A stretch of DNA of 64,000 nucleotides from Chondrilla cf. caribensis (Eukaryota > Porifera > Demospongiae > Chondrillida > Chondrillidae): assembly GCA_964020155.1 (NCBI GenBank), contig OZ026548.1, positions 6,389,897-6,453,896 of the forward strand. The letters run 5' to 3'. A model generated the notes under the pieces. The model did no database searches, was not told the origin of the DNA, and saw only the letters and a program-made list of their open reading frames with translations. The number at the start of each line of letters is the position of its first letter. The stretch's first letter is position 1. Shown one piece after another: positions 23,487-35,679 of the stretch. The position numbers and the translations under genes are program-made.

Positions 23487-25580
23487 ATGGACGACACACG
23501 AGACGACCTAGACTTACACGCGGATGAAGCTGCCGAATTCTATAACAAATACGAACCAAAGGAGATTTTGGGAAGGTAAGAGTAAATTTTAGGGGTCGTG
23601 GCTCGAGGTATGGCTCCAAACGCTAGAACATTAAAATAATACTCCTTTCACAACTCTTAATCCCACACCGTTTACTTGTCCACCGTAGAGGACTGTCCAG
23701 TGTTGTCAGGAGGTGCATCCTCAGGGAGACTGGGAGGGAGTATGCTGTTAAGATCATCGACATGCATGTGGACGAGGCCGTTCGCCAGTCGATTGTGGCA
23801 GAGATTGACGTCTTAACACAGCTACCTTCACATAAGCACATCAGTATGTGTGTGTTGCATCTACTGTGGGTACATTGTGTGGTACATATATTGCGTTTAC
23901 TGTGGGTATATACTGTGTGTGGTACTTTGTGTTTACTGAGTAATGTATTTTTATTGTTGTTTTCTCTTCAGTATATCTACAGGACCATTTTGAGTCATCA
24001 ACATTTCATTTTTTGGTATTTGAACTGTGAGTGTTCATATTGCTAGTGTTGTCCTAGTCCCACTGTATCTGTGCACTGATAGCTGGACCGTATTATAGGC
24101 AGAAGTGAGTTGTTGTTTACAAGTGCACACTTGTTAGAGCTCGTGGGGGCGAACTGTTCGACTACCTGACCCAAATGGTGAAGCTGTCAGAAAAGAAGAC
24201 TCGTCATATAATGCTCCAACTCCTGTTGGCAGTGGAACACATGCATTCAAATGATATTGTCCACAGAGACCTCAAGGTGGGTGTGATGTTGTACAATGGG
24301 TGTGGCTTGTGATGAATTTCTTCCAACTTCTCTGCAGCCTGAGAATATCTTAATGGATGACAATTTAGAATTGAAAGTTTCAGATTTTGGCTTTTCTGCC
24401 AAACTTGAACCAGATCAAAAACTATCTGGTAAATGGTGTGAGACTCTACTTGTGTGAGCAGATAGTAAGAGGAGTTCTAGTGTTTTCGTCTTTTCTCTTG
24501 GTCTTTTAGAATTGCTTGGCACTCCAGGCTACCTAGCTCCAGAGATGTTGAAGGTGTCTGTGGAAGATGATGCCCCTGGTTATGGTAAAGAGATTGACAT
24601 GTATGTAAGTAATCTGCAGGTTTCCCATCACATGTATGTCACCTGATCTCCTCTCCTGTACAGGTGGGCATGTGGTGTTATAATGTATACTCTGTAAGTT
24701 CCTAGGAATTACTTGCATGGCTTGCTAGACCCTTCACTTTTTCAGAATGATGGCTGAAGAATGGTCTATCAAGCTAGATTGATAATGTTGTTGTGAATAC
24801 TATGTATGTTTTTCAGACTGGCGGGATTCCCCCCGTTTTGGCATCGTAAGCAACTGATCATGCTGAGGGCAATAATGGAAGGACGTTACGAATTTGTCAG
24901 TCCAGAATGGGACGACATCTCAGAAGAAGCCAAAGACATGGTGAGTGGGTGTAGCTATTCCATCTGGTCTCTTGCGCAGCTCACGTCTACCGTTGAGTGG
25001 CATCATTGGTGACGTCTTTTAGATAAGAAGGATGTTGACGGTAAACCCAGATTGCAGACTGACGGCACAAGAGGCTCTCAACCATCCTTGGCTCTGCTTT
25101 GTGCAGGTTAGCTCTCACCCTTCACTGGTCACAAACAGAGGGAGTCTTCTTGATTAATTGTTCTGTACTGGTCTCGAACCATTTTAGATCAAGGAAGAGC
25201 ACAAGATCCCTGCGAAACAAAGATTGAAGGTTAATGTTTGCTTCTTATTCCTCTTGACTTGTGTTACTTCTCTGTCTGGTCTCCCTCAGGCCTTCCTCAC
25301 AGCTCTGTGGTTCCTTTATCATCTCAAGAAGCTTCACAGACAGTCGCAGTACCTCAACCTGCCCACATTGGGAACACACCCTTACCAACACAAATATGTG
25401 AGGAAATTGATTGATGGGTGTGCATTCCGAATGTATGGTCACTGGGTGAAGCGAGGAGAACAGCAGAATAGAGCTGCACTCTTTGAAACAAATCCCCGGA
25501 CCCTCTCTGGATTGTCCATTGGTGGATCTGTTCTCTATCTGTTCCACGAAGATCCCGTCAGTTGGGAGACCTTCGCATGA
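23487..25580 (+). CDS. PHKG: Phosphorylase kinase catalytic (gamma) subunit
   Basis: Serine/threonine kinase that phosphorylates glycogen phosphorylase in response to calcium and phosphorylation signals. Start ATG at 23487 ([19 protein letters not shown]), first exon to 23575, then exons with short introns. Motifs: glycine loop [12 protein letters not shown] (the SSVV form typical of the gamma subunit), lysine in YAVKIID, catalytic loop [41 protein letters not shown] and FPPFWHRKQ. The activation segment has no threonine or serine at the usual phosphosite (the family uses an acidic residue, constitutively active). After the kinase domain comes the calmodulin-binding/autoinhibitory part ([21 protein letters not shown] region) and a C-terminal extension ending [10 protein letters not shown]. 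It converges on the RNA ligase gene with 62 bp between stop codons. Confidence 0.92.
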
Positions 25581-25642
25581 TGTCAAAACATTTTTAATGT
25601 ATGTAATCTTCAATTTTAAATACAAAATACTGTACATAATTA

Positions 25643-26469
25643 TCAATCATGGTCATATTTTCTGATTATGTTCTTTGTGAATTTCTGCTGAGTCCACTGC
25701 TCCTCGATTTGTTGTAAGAAATCTGGTCTCACTAATTTCCCACGGTGTAGTAGTCTGGGGGGCGTGGCACTGTTGTCTTCAATCCTAAGGTACACACCCT
25801 CTACTGGCCCATCATAAAATACAGATGGTGTCTCGAGTAGCTTCTTGGCCTACATGCAAGTAAACATGCAATAGTCCTCATCCCCACTGAGAACAAGGAG
25901 GTACATCAACTCACATTCTCTCGGCCTGTCAAAGTTGTCTCGGTAATACTACGCACACTCTCAATGCCAGCAGTGTGTAAGAGCTTGTCTCGTTCAGAAG
26001 AGATGTAAAACACATCTAGATCTCTGTCATATATATCAAAGCCCAAAAACTTATCCGGTAAACGCGTGTAGTGGATGGAATGTTTGGCGTACAGCCACTC
26101 TCCAAATAGAACATGTCTCCCAGGCTCGAGCAACGCGACCAGTCCCGCCCGGTGTTCCTCGATCCACGAGTCCAGAGTGCTGAACTGCCTGTGCGTTTGT
26201 GAATTGACGTAATGTGACCTATTCTGAACCAAAACCGTCATGTCGGGACCAACGGAAATACCCAAATTGGCACCATCCACTTTCTCCTCCACAACAACAA
26301 CTGGATCATTACTGAGTTTTCCTTTCTTACCGGAAGATCTAGAGCAGTAAAATTTCCCTTCTTCTCCCTTATCCATCAGCAGATCATCTCGTGAAACGCC
26401 AGATCCTCCAGCGTCGAATAAGTGCTTTGTCCTAGGAAACTTGTACAGGTCCGTTCTCTGAGCAGCCAT
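25643..26469 (-). CDS. RNA-ligase-domain protein (nucleotidyltransferase, Rnl2-like)
   Basis: Two exons: 25915-26469 and 25643-25849. Start ATG at 26469 (MAAQRTDLYKFPRTKHLFD). The protein is about 253 residues and consists of a ligase nucleotidyltransferase domain. Motif I is EEKVDGANLGIS with the adenylated lysine, followed by LFGEWLYAKHSIHYTRLPD and KFLGFDIYD (motifs III/IIIa), VEGVYLRIE (motif IV) and GKLVRPDF (motif V, KxxR). Such enzymes join RNA ends through an AMP intermediate, but the physiological substrate of this branch is not known to me. It has no visible RNA-binding extension. It does not resemble RLIG1 as I remember that protein and is closer to the stand-alone PF09414-type domain found scattered in bacteria, fungi and protists. 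Horizontal origin is possible but unproven. The single intron shows it is settled in the host genome. Confidence 0.75.
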
Positions 26470-26978
26470 GTTACAATGACACTGCAAACCCGTAGTGGTA
26501 CCTGCAATGACACCGCAAACCCTATACTGCGTAGTAGTACCTAGAGTAATCAGTAGTAGCGAAGGTAATGGTTGTAGCTCTAGATCTGAAATGAGGGGTT
26601 TGTGAATAGTCAGTGCAGCCATCTTTGGTCACCGGTGTGACCAAGAAGATATGATGAAACAGACCAGCAACGGAGTACCTTTTCCATCCCTGTGTGTCTT
26701 TGAGTGGATCTACAATCTTCATCATAATACTGTAGGCGAGTGTGCATGGTACACTATGCCGCAGTGGTTCTAGGTCACTGTAACCCCCACATACTTACAC
26801 GTACATGATCACAATAATCATCTTTGATCACTGGTGAATGGATGTAGGCATAGTCAATAGAAAATTGCCAACAAACAGCTGGTGGTGGTGGACAGTGAAG
26901 AGTGCAAACAGACAAAACATGAGGATAGGCTGGAAAAAAACAGTAGCAGGAGCAAATAAATTAATACAATGTTAATTG
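26470..26978. other. Spacer between the RNA ligase gene and BLOC1S1
   Basis: A minus-strand open frame at 26522-26725 (MMKIVDPLKDTQGWKRYSV) looks somewhat protein-like but has no recognised family, and it may be a 5' exon or chance. Otherwise nothing was seen. Confidence 0.4.
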
Positions 26979-27356
26979 CTATTGTATAGAATCATCTGTG
27001 CGGTCATTATATGCATATTCCAGAGCTGATACTATGGTTTTCATGTCAGCCTCAATTGTGCGTGACCACTGCTCCAAGTCCCCTAAGTCTTTTAGAGCTT
27101 TATGGAATCCTTCCACCAGGGTCGACCACTGCTGGGTTTGCTTCATATAACGACTAGCTTGATTTTGTAGCTTTTTTGTTTCCATGTCCAGTAACCTTTG
27201 ATTCTCGTAGGTTTGCTCGACTTCGGAATTTAGACACTCCACCAAGGAAGCTGTGAAACCTTTTACAGAATCGAGAGCTTCTTTCTTTCTCTTCTCTTGT
27301 TCTGTCCTAAACCTGGACTGTCTTTCTTGGTGTTCTTTGACAAGACGGGACAACAT
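26979..27356 (-). CDS. BLOC1S1: BLOC-1 complex subunit 1 (GCN5L1)
   Basis: Single-exon gene for a 125-residue helical protein, the normal family length. It opens MLSRLVKEHQERQSRFRTEQ, the family signature, and ends in the conserved block LEQWSRTIEADMKTIVSALE. It is a coiled-coil subunit of BLOC-1 and BORC, acting in lysosome-related organelle biogenesis and lysosome positioning; the same protein has been linked to mitochondrial acetylation. The start codon lies only 45 bp from that of PRPF19 on the other strand. Confidence 0.95.
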   Translation of the reverse strand: MLSRLVKEHQERQSRFRTEQEKRKKEALDSVKGFTASLVECLNSEVEQTYENQRLLDMETKKLQNQASRYMKQTQQWSTLVEGFHKALKDLGDLEQWSRTIEADMKTIVSALEYAYNDRTDDSIQ

Positions 27357-27401
27357 GTCGCCAGCTTTGATGACGTCACGAAGTGACCATGTGCTAGGAA
27401 A
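27357..27401. promoter_or_regulatory. 45-bp divergent promoter of BLOC1S1 and PRPF19 with a CRE
   Basis: The space between the two start codons contains the perfect palindrome TGACGTCA at 27371-27378, the CREB/ATF consensus. Transcription must start inside this interval or within the opposite gene. Confidence 0.6.
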
Positions 27402-29862
27402 ATGGCGCTGCTTTGCTCCAGTGGGTTGAAAGGTTGCTTTTGTTCTTTATCGTTTAGTGGTAGTTACGTAAGTTTTTTGTGTAGTTTGCCAAGAAGTTCC
27501 CGAAGATCCAGTCTTGTCACCTGCATCAAAGCAGGTTTTCGAAAAGCGACTGATTGTTAAGTTTATCGAAGAGAACGGTTCCGATCCAGTGACGGGTGAA
27601 CCACTGGCTGTTGAAGACCTGATTGAAATTAAATGTACGAATGTTTAATATGTTTAATTATTCGTAGTTTTATTAGCTACGTGAATACACCTTCTATTCA
27701 TTAGCCAATCGTCTCGTTCGTCCAAGACCTCCTTCAGCAACAAGCATTCCCGCCATTCTTAAGTTACTTCAAGATGAATGGGTATGTCCTAGAATTATGG
27801 ATCTGTTGGCCAATCCAGTACTTTCTGCGTCCGCTTTGTAGGATGCAACTATGCTCCATACCTTCACTCTGAGACAGCAGCTCCAGTCTGCTCGTCAAGA
27901 GCTGTCACATGCCCTCTACCAAAGGGATGCTGCCTGTAGAGTGATCGCTCGATTGAACAAGGAGCTACAAGCTGCCAGAGAAGGTACAATGGTGAAGGTG
28001 TTTGTATACTAATGGTTAACGTTCGTTATTGTGCACTTGCAGCACTGGCTAGTCTAAAGCCTCAAGGGGGTACATATGCAACAATTGTGGAGGAAGAAGG
28101 AGGAGTGGGTGAGGAGATGGACCAGGGACCAACTGAGAGCATTGAGGAGATCATGATCAAGGTATGTGTGTATCTGTATGAGGAATATGGACCTACGTGA
28201 CCTCTGCTTGTGCATACCTTGGATAAGCTCACTGAAACTGCGGCCAGTCTAACTGCTGAAAGGAAGAAGAAAGGGAAAAAGATTCCTGAAGACCTCACCC
28301 CTCCAGATGTCATCAGCACATTTCAGCAACAGTCTTCACATCCTGTGAGTGGATGTAATGCACATGACCTCCCCTAGTAACCAAATTCTTCCCCTGCCCT
28401 TCCAGGGTTTGCACAGTGCCAGTGTCCCTGGCATTCTGTCGTTGGATGTTTCTTCCGATTCGTCTCGTGTTGTTACTGGAGGGAATGATAAGAATGTCAT
28501 TGTCTTTGATAATAATTCAGAGAAGGTTGGTTGAAGGCTCTTGGTGTGTCAACCAATGATGTGAATGATCAATCTGGTTCGTGTAGATTCTGTCCACTCT
28601 GAAGGGCCACACCAAGAAAGTAACTGACGTTATTTTCCACATTTCTGGTGGCACAGTCATATCCTCCTCACCAGATTCCACCATCAGAGTGTGGGACATT
28701 GCTAGTTCAACTCTCAAAACTACTGTCAAAGTAGGTTATATTTGACAAGTGTGAATGCATTGCTTGAACCCTTGGTTTGTGTGATGGGTGTGGATGTGGG
28801 TTGGTTTGTGTGATGGGTGTGGATGTGGGTTGATTTGTGTGATGGGTGTGGATGTGGGTTGATTTGTGTGATGGATGTGGATGTGGGTTGATTTGTATGA
28901 TGGGTGTGGATGTGGGTTGATTTGCCCCCCCCCCCCCCCTTTCGTCCCAGGCTCACAGCAATGCCGTCACTGGAATCAGCCTTCATCCTACTGGTGACTA
29001 TCTCCTGAGCTCTTCCCTTGACAACCATTGGGCATTCTCTGATATTAGGAATGGAATTGTAGTTGCAAAGGGAAGTGACTCTTCTTCACCTGGTGGGTTG
29101 ACCTGTTCCCAATTCCATCCGGATGGGCTTATTTTTGGAACAGGAACTGAGGATAGTATTATTAAGATATGGGATCTCAAAGAGAGCACCAATGTTGCAA
29201 ACTTCCCTGGACACAACGGAGCCGTCTCTTGCATCTCCTTCTCCGAGAACGGGTAAGCACCTCTGAGTCGTTGCCATGGATATTCATCAATGCCCTTCTG
29301 TTACCATAGTTACTACCTGGCAACAGCTGCTGAAGACTCAACAGTAAAGCTTTGGGATCTGCGAAAATTGAAGAACTTCCGAACCATCGAGTTGGCTGAG
29401 AATTATGAGATCAAGTCATTGACATTTGATAGAAGTGGAGCTTATTTGGCTATAGCAGGGACAGATATCCAGTAAGTCCACGTTGTACATATTGTCACTG
29501 TTTTGGTGTGCCATTGTACATATTGTCAGTGTTCTGGTGTGCCATTGTACATATTGTCACTGTTCTGGTGTGCAATTGTCACTTTCTAGAATCCACCAAT
29601 CAAAGCAATGGAACGTTCTCAAGATTTTAACAGGTGAATTTTGTGCTACATCGTCTGGCATATTGCAGCTACACCATCTCACCCTGATCCACAGATGTTA
29701 TATTGAGGGACAAATTGCTGTGTAGGACATGGTGGTTGAGGTGTGTGTGTCGTCTATTCCACAGATCATGTTGGGACAGTCAACTGTGTTCGCTTCGGAA
29801 AGAATGCTGCCTTTGTTGCCTCTGTTGGGATGGACAGGACATTAAAGTTCTTCAGCCCCTGA
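27402..29862 (+). CDS. PRPF19: Pre-mRNA-processing factor 19, U-box E3 ligase
   Basis: Core of the Prp19 (NTC) spliceosome complex and a ubiquitin ligase also used in the DNA damage response. Start ATGGCGCTGCTTTGCTCC at 27402. Exon 2 from about 27495 gives the U-box ([20 protein letters not shown], then [10 protein letters not shown]). Next come [20 protein letters not shown], the tetramerising coiled coil ([20 protein letters not shown]), [11 protein letters not shown], a charged linker ending [17 protein letters not shown], and the WD40 propeller from about 28405 with [40 protein letters not shown] and the ending [12 protein letters not shown]. All hallmark parts of the full-length protein are present. 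One intron ends in a 15-base C tract that serves as the polypyrimidine tract (28926-28950). Confidence 0.94.
28765..28925. repeat. 29-bp minisatellite in a PRPF19 intron
   Basis: About five units of GGTTTGTGTGATGGGTGTGG plus ATGTGGGTT, directly followed by the C tract of the acceptor. Confidence 0.9.
29483..29580. repeat. 31-bp tandem repeat, three units, in a PRPF19 intron
   Basis: Units of TGTACATATTGTCACTGTTC plus TGGTGTGCCAT. Confidence 0.85.
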
Positions 29863-30038
29863 CCACCATTTTGTTTGAAGATGGTTATGAAGACACACCC
29901 ACTTACGTAGGCCATAACCTTGTTTGAACATCAATTTTACCTATTAATACATCACCACTACATCACCACTACATCACCACTACAATAGTGCTACATTGTG
30001 TTATTAGCATAAATATCTATTCACATTATAAAAGAGAG

Positions 30039-33000
30039 TTACAAATTCAACTGTTTTAAAATAGCCTCCATTCGAGAATACTTGTGTTTGAGAACAGCTT
30101 CACATTCGGAAAAGGAAGTGTTATAGCTTTCAGCCATGGTCTGGTAGACGTTAATTTCGGTAGGTAGATCCTGTGGAGCAAAGCATGTGGTGAGATTACT
30201 ATGGCTCAGATGACAAGTGGGAATAAGTCTAGGATGTAGCTACAAGAAGTATTACCTTCTCTGGACCATATTTCTCATTGATCGTTAGCTTTTTCATCAA
30301 ATCAGAGATGTTTGCTGCTTTTGGAAATAGCTTGATTTGATGGCACACACGGTCAATGACATTCATGAATGCATCTATGAACCAGGCAAAGTGGGGACGA
30401 CAAGCCTCCAGACAACTCTTCTCCTAATGCCAAAATTAGAAATCTTACTTAAAAAAGAAGTAAACGAGAATTAATAACAGCAACAAACCTGTTTTCTTTT
30501 CTTTTTCCTCTTGGACATGTGACTATTGCTATGGCAACCACCAATGATCTCTGTTGCACATTCACAAAGTAGGGCTACTACAGATACAACCTGAGCAACA
30601 CCAGTAGACACTCCCACATCAGCTCAAAGTTAGCGATATCTCAGATCAACTTAGGTGTGGTTACCTGTGTGAAAACAGCCAGAGTTTCAGTGGCAATTGG
30701 AGATTTCTTCAACATGTCCAAAGGAGTACAGTCAGGACACTCTGTAGAGCAGGGTGGATGCTTTAGATAATGCGAGTGGCAAGGGTGTGTGTTCCGTGCT
30801 CCACTCACCATCTTGGCTGCCACCGTCAATGATATTCTGAAGAGTGGCATAATCATCCATGGACAGTCCATCAATTCGAACATCTGAGAGGACAGTTCTG
30901 CTTCACAAGTGTTGTGAACACGTTGGACAGACAGACACATACCTTCAAATATCCCAACGACTGACTCTAGGCTTTCTTTCACTTGAGCCTCAATCTTGTC
31001 ATCTATAAAGTTCATAATCATCAATTGTGTGCGTGTGTTGTGTGTGTGTGTGTGTGTTTGTGATCAGTACAAACCAGTTTTAGAATCCTTCAAAGTTAGT
31101 ACAGTCTTTAAAACAATGAGGATAACTTTATCAAAGTTATATTTCAGTAGAACAGTAATCTCACACAGAGGAGGTGCCCGGATGGGGATCTACAGGAGGG
31201 GAGCTGTCAAAACTGCACTAGGTCTCAGACATTCACACTCACCAGTCTGACAACTGCATCCTCTCCCCCCACCACAAGAGGGTGGTCACGTGCCTTCTTG
31301 ATGACAGCCTCAAGTTGACACAGGACTTCTCTGAATGAAGGGCAGTCAGAGTCTGCTTCAGTAATGTGGACAGCCATTTTAATTCCTTTCATAGCAGTCA
31401 TCAAAAACTCAAAGTAGACACACTGCAGCACCGGAGAAAGGAGATGTAGCACAGACCAGCATGTGTACATGTATGTCATCTAACCTCCAAGTGGAAGGAA
31501 CTCTTCACATCCTCTGCAGTCAGCACTTGCCCAGGTGGTCCGTAGTCATCAAAGACCTTCAGGTCTCTGTTATCAACAAGTTCTTCAGCTGTAACTATGG
31601 AGACAAAGCATTGATAAACACAGCAAACCTGGAGACCTAAGACCTGACCATACCTGAGATCTCTGGTGAGAAGAGATGAAGACTGTTCTGCTTGATGTCT
31701 GGTAAACTATGGATAGAGTGGGTTAAAGTGAGTAACTGCTTCCTCAGCTGAAGAAGGTGCCAGGAATAAGATTGGCTCAGACGCTTCTGAAGGTCAGCAA
31801 GTTCAATGACAACGTGAAACGACCCATTCTTGTAGGACTGAATCACGTACTCTCCCACCTAGTGAAGACATGCACAGCTGCACACTCAGACACTCCCAAC
31901 TGAAAACGAACACACCTCCTTTTCAGCATTCCAGTAAAATTTCAAACTAAATTCAAAGAAGTCTTTACAGAGTGGGAATATTCCACTGGTCATCATACAT
32001 CTATGGAGGAGGTACCTGTGGGGGCGTGGCATATGTGATGTGCAGTATTTCAGTCAGTGGACCACACCCCTCAACCTACCCCACTGTGTCCACCTGTATT
32101 TGCTTAATATCCAAGATATCGTAGATCTGTGCGCACCGTTCAAACACGCCTGTCACAGAAGGCAGACAAATACATTTCCAGTTATATTTCAATACAAATT
32201 CTACAACTTCCCATACCCAGTTTGGTGTACAGTTTTAAAAGTAGAAGTGAAATTTGAGCATTGCCCTGACTTCTCCTCCTGGCTGTCTCCAGCACGACTA
32301 CAGTGTCCACCAGCAGACTGTGCGTCTTGGTCTCCTGGTACACTTCAAACATCAGGTGGGCATACAGAATGATGTAGGAGTCAGCTGGGTGCCACTCTGT
32401 GGTGTACACATCCTCTCCTTGTCAACAGGAGAATAACAATTGATAATAAGTGACTGCACAGTAACCAAGGCAACAGCAAGTACAACAAGACAAACCTAGT
32501 TTTAACCCTTTGATATAATCGCAATGAATGGCTAGTGCTAGAGCCTCCTTCTCCTGGGCTGTGAGATGGCAGTAGCCTCCACACAGCCTCCTCATCTGGA
32601 GCAGTGCAATGTGCTGCTGCATTCGGCAGACCTGCCAGGAGACATGACAACAACTACATGAGTCCGCTGGTGTACAAACAGCATTAGGCTACAATGGACC
32701 GACATGCAGTTTCCTGTCGTCCTCTGAACACTCATAACTGATGGGGTGGGTCTCCACAAAAGAGGCCATTCTCTCCAACAGCAATTTCTTTTCTTCCTCC
32801 AGCAGCAATGGAATAAAAATGTGAACATCTTCAAAAAAACAAATTTTGGAACCGAATTTCTCAAAGTAAGCCATAAGACCCACAACTGGTGATTCTGGAT
32901 GGGAAGACAGTGAGTGTGTATTGAGGGGCTATGACAAACAAATGTACCCCAGCCATACCTAAGTCAAGTACTTGTTTCCATTCCAATTCCCAGTTTACTG

Positions 33001-34506
33001 CCTTCAGCTGTCTCAATAGTTCCAACTGTGCCAAATAAGGTGCTCTTGCAAATGACTTTCCATCTTTGTCCTGTTCACTCACAATGGATGTAATGAAGGA
33101 ATGGGCTTTTTGGAGGTGTTGAGGATTTGAGCAACTCAACTGGACCATCACAGTGATGTAGTCAACGTAGTAGGACCACTGATCAGGACTGACATCAAGA
33201 GAATACGTTGAGATGGAAGCCAAGGACCAGTTACTGACAGAAGACAGAGAATAGTACTGGGTGCACGTACTTTTTCTGAATTAACTCTGTAAGCTTCAGG
33301 GATGCATGTTCTAATTTCCCACTTTTGAGCAAAGACTCAATCAGTAATCTCCCGTGTTCTTCTGGGCCAGAAATACGACTCCCTTAAGAGTACAGGAGAA
33401 GCAACATATGATGCTGACCGAACTGCAATGAGTGTGCCACTAAGGACTGGACACTGTATACCACAGACAGTTGGCTTACCTAGAGGACCTTCAAGCAATT
33501 CAGTAATTTTCTCATATTTTTCCAACCTATCCAAAATCATTATGTACATTTTGACTTCTAGAATAGGGAAGAAAAATACATTCGCCACAACACAGCCTGT
33601 TCATGTTTGCACTGGCCACAGGAAGCCCTTCCATTACCTGCTTCAGCATCAATCTTCTTCTCTTCCATGAACTTTTCCACCATTCTCTCAGCCAATGGCA
33701 AGTACATGGTCTTCTCCATTGCTGGGTTGGTGTAGCCTTGCATGAATATGCTCATCACTCCCCAAAAGTAGTAAGGATTGTTGGGCACAACCTTGTGCAG
33801 GGCTAGTGCTGTCTACAGAGCAAACAGTGAACATGTTCAATGGTCAGTACCAGCCTGACTCACACCCAGAGGACCTGTTGTTGCTTGTGATAATTCCGGA
33901 CTCTCACGTACGACATGAACAAGTGACTAAGGAGCTCGTCGTTCTTGGGACAGATCTTCACAGCAGTGTCGTATATTTCACAAACCTTTTCAGCTAAAAT
34001 TAATAGTTGAAATAGGACAAGTACACAAACTGAAGGGTAATGTTGATCAAGACATTAACATACGTTGGTTAGTTTCTCTGTAGTACAAGGTCATCGCCTG
34101 TAGAGTGGGGTCGTCGTATGGTTCCATCCTCATCACTTCTTCCGATACTTGCTGACTTTCTGAACCCTTCCCCATTCGATGGAGAGCTAATGCCTTCAGC
34201 GCCTGAGCATAAATATATGCAAACAACAATTAGTATTGTATTCGAGGGAAAGTGGAGAGGATTCACACCAATGGTCATGCTGTGCCCGTGCTCTACGTTA
34301 CCTTGGCACATATCAGATCACTCTGCTTCTTGATCATTTTGTCCGCTAATTGGACGGCTTTTTTAAACTGACCGTTATCAATTGCATCTACATAGTTATA
34401 CATAAAACATCATCGATAGGACACGAAGTACTGGGATATTCCCTACAGCCACCAGCATACCATAAATTGGTCGAAGGCGACGTTCGGTTACTTCTCTGGC
34501 AGCCAT
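30039..34506 (-). CDS. NAA25: N-terminal acetyltransferase B auxiliary subunit
   Basis: Large TPR-type subunit that anchors the NatB catalytic subunit NAA20 to the ribosome and helps it acetylate Met-Asp/Glu/Asn/Gln N-termini. Start ATG at 34506 (MAAREVTERRLRPIY), about 20 exons, stop 30039-30041. Diagnostic blocks: AKALKALALHRMGKGSESQQ, MEPYDDPTLQAMTLYYRETN, NPYYFWGVMSIFMQGY, LPLAERMVEKFMEEKKID, APYLAQLELLRQLKAVNWEL, GEYVIQSYKNGSFHVVIELA and, near the C-terminus, CECATEIIGGCHSNSHMSKR, followed by an end in KYSRMEAILKQLNL. The order follows the animal protein. No catalytic motif is expected. It is convergent with PRPF19 (176 bp between stops) and divergent from RWDD4 with 41 bp between start codons. 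Confidence 0.9.
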
Positions 34507-34547
34507 TTTCTAAGCACGAGAGAGGGAATCCCCCTCCTTCGAGCCCG
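34507..34547. promoter_or_regulatory. 41-bp divergent promoter of NAA25 and RWDD4
   Basis: The start codons lie 41 bp apart on opposite strands. NAA25 starts in the context AAAATGGCTGCC, which matches the YY1 consensus. Confidence 0.5.
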
Positions 34548-35531
34548 ATGTTGGAACAAGAGGTTGGCAACATGAGGCTGACGTTTATATGTCGAAAAAC
34601 AGCTTTTACATAGTGTTTCGGTTTATTTAGGAAGAGCTTGAAGTACTAAGATCAATCTACGAAGGAGACGAATGCTTTAAGGAAGTCAACTCAAACGTAT
34701 TTCAGTTTAGAGTGAGTTGGCGTATATTCAGTACAAAGTTTAGCTTTCTTACTGTCACTTGCTCAGTGGAATGTGTATGCTATAGGTGGGGAATAGCGGA
34801 GAGCCGAAATCATTCCTCGTCCAATTGACGTGGCCTAGTACATACCCGGACAGTGCTCCTTTGATTAGCTTGGACAACTTCTACAATGTTCATCTGTAAG
34901 TTGTTTAAGTTGACCTAGTGTGCTATGTGAAAGAGATAATGATAAATTCAATGTAGTTCGAAGGAATCGAAAGACTTTATTTTGGACCGTATTACAGAAC
35001 AAGTAAATGGACTGGTATTCTTCTTCTCTTGTTCTCTGTGGTAGTGGTTCTGTTAACTGATTACTTCAGGCGATGACCATGGTTGGCTCTCCAATGACAT
35101 ATTCTTTGTTTGAGTTTGTGAGAGAATCAGCTGAAGAGCTAGTGACTGTGGAAGAAACACCTCCCCATGATGGGAACAGCGGACGGAGTAAGAAAAAAGA
35201 GAAGAAAGAAGTACTTAGCAAACAGGCAAAGAGGAAGTTAGCTGATCGTACAGGTAGATCGCAGGCAATGGCAGCCTACTTTGTCTATTAACCCTCTGAC
35301 CCGCGCCTTATACTACCGATTTTGTCAACCGGAAGTTTTTAAATATTGGTCTTAACTTAAATATTTCATTTGTTTCCTCAGATGCCAAAGGAGAACTTCC
35401 CAGAGGTTGGAATTGGGTTGACATCATCCAACATGTATGCATTGGGCCCTTCTTGGACATGCGTGGTGTTTGGCTTAGCTATTACTCTCTTATTTGTGTA
35501 GTTGTCCAAGACAGGCCAGAAGGTGGAGTGA
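34548..35531 (+). CDS. RWDD4: RWD domain-containing protein 4
   Basis: Small RWD-domain protein of little-known function. Exons: 34548-34562 (MLEQE), 34631-34711 (EELEVLRSIYEGDECFKEV), 34786-about 34896 (GEPKSFLVQLTWPSTYPDSA), a short exon LSKESKDFILDRITEQ, one from about 35071 (AMTMVGSPMTYSLFEFVRES), then KGELPRGWNWVDIIQH and LSKTGQKVE with the stop at 35529-35531. The RWD fold signature (YPxxxP) reads YPDSAP. A lysine-rich stretch RSKKKEKKEVLSKQAKRK precedes the C-terminal GWNW block, as in the animal orthologue. Identification rests on the whole order of blocks. Confidence 0.92.
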
Positions 35532-35679
35532 CCAGCCAAGAGGGATTTCATCAATAACTATTTATTTTACTTCTTACCAACACCATAATTACAAAGAATG
35601 CTACAATTGAAAATAATTTCATTGTTATAATATCACATGAAATCACAAACTTTATGGAAGGCATGTCCATTGTTGACAT

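Noticed and set aside
26522..26725. Small protein gene starting MMKIVDPLKDTQG
   Set aside because: Peptide composition is plausible, but there is no recognised family and no supporting splice context. It is kept only as a remark in the spacer.
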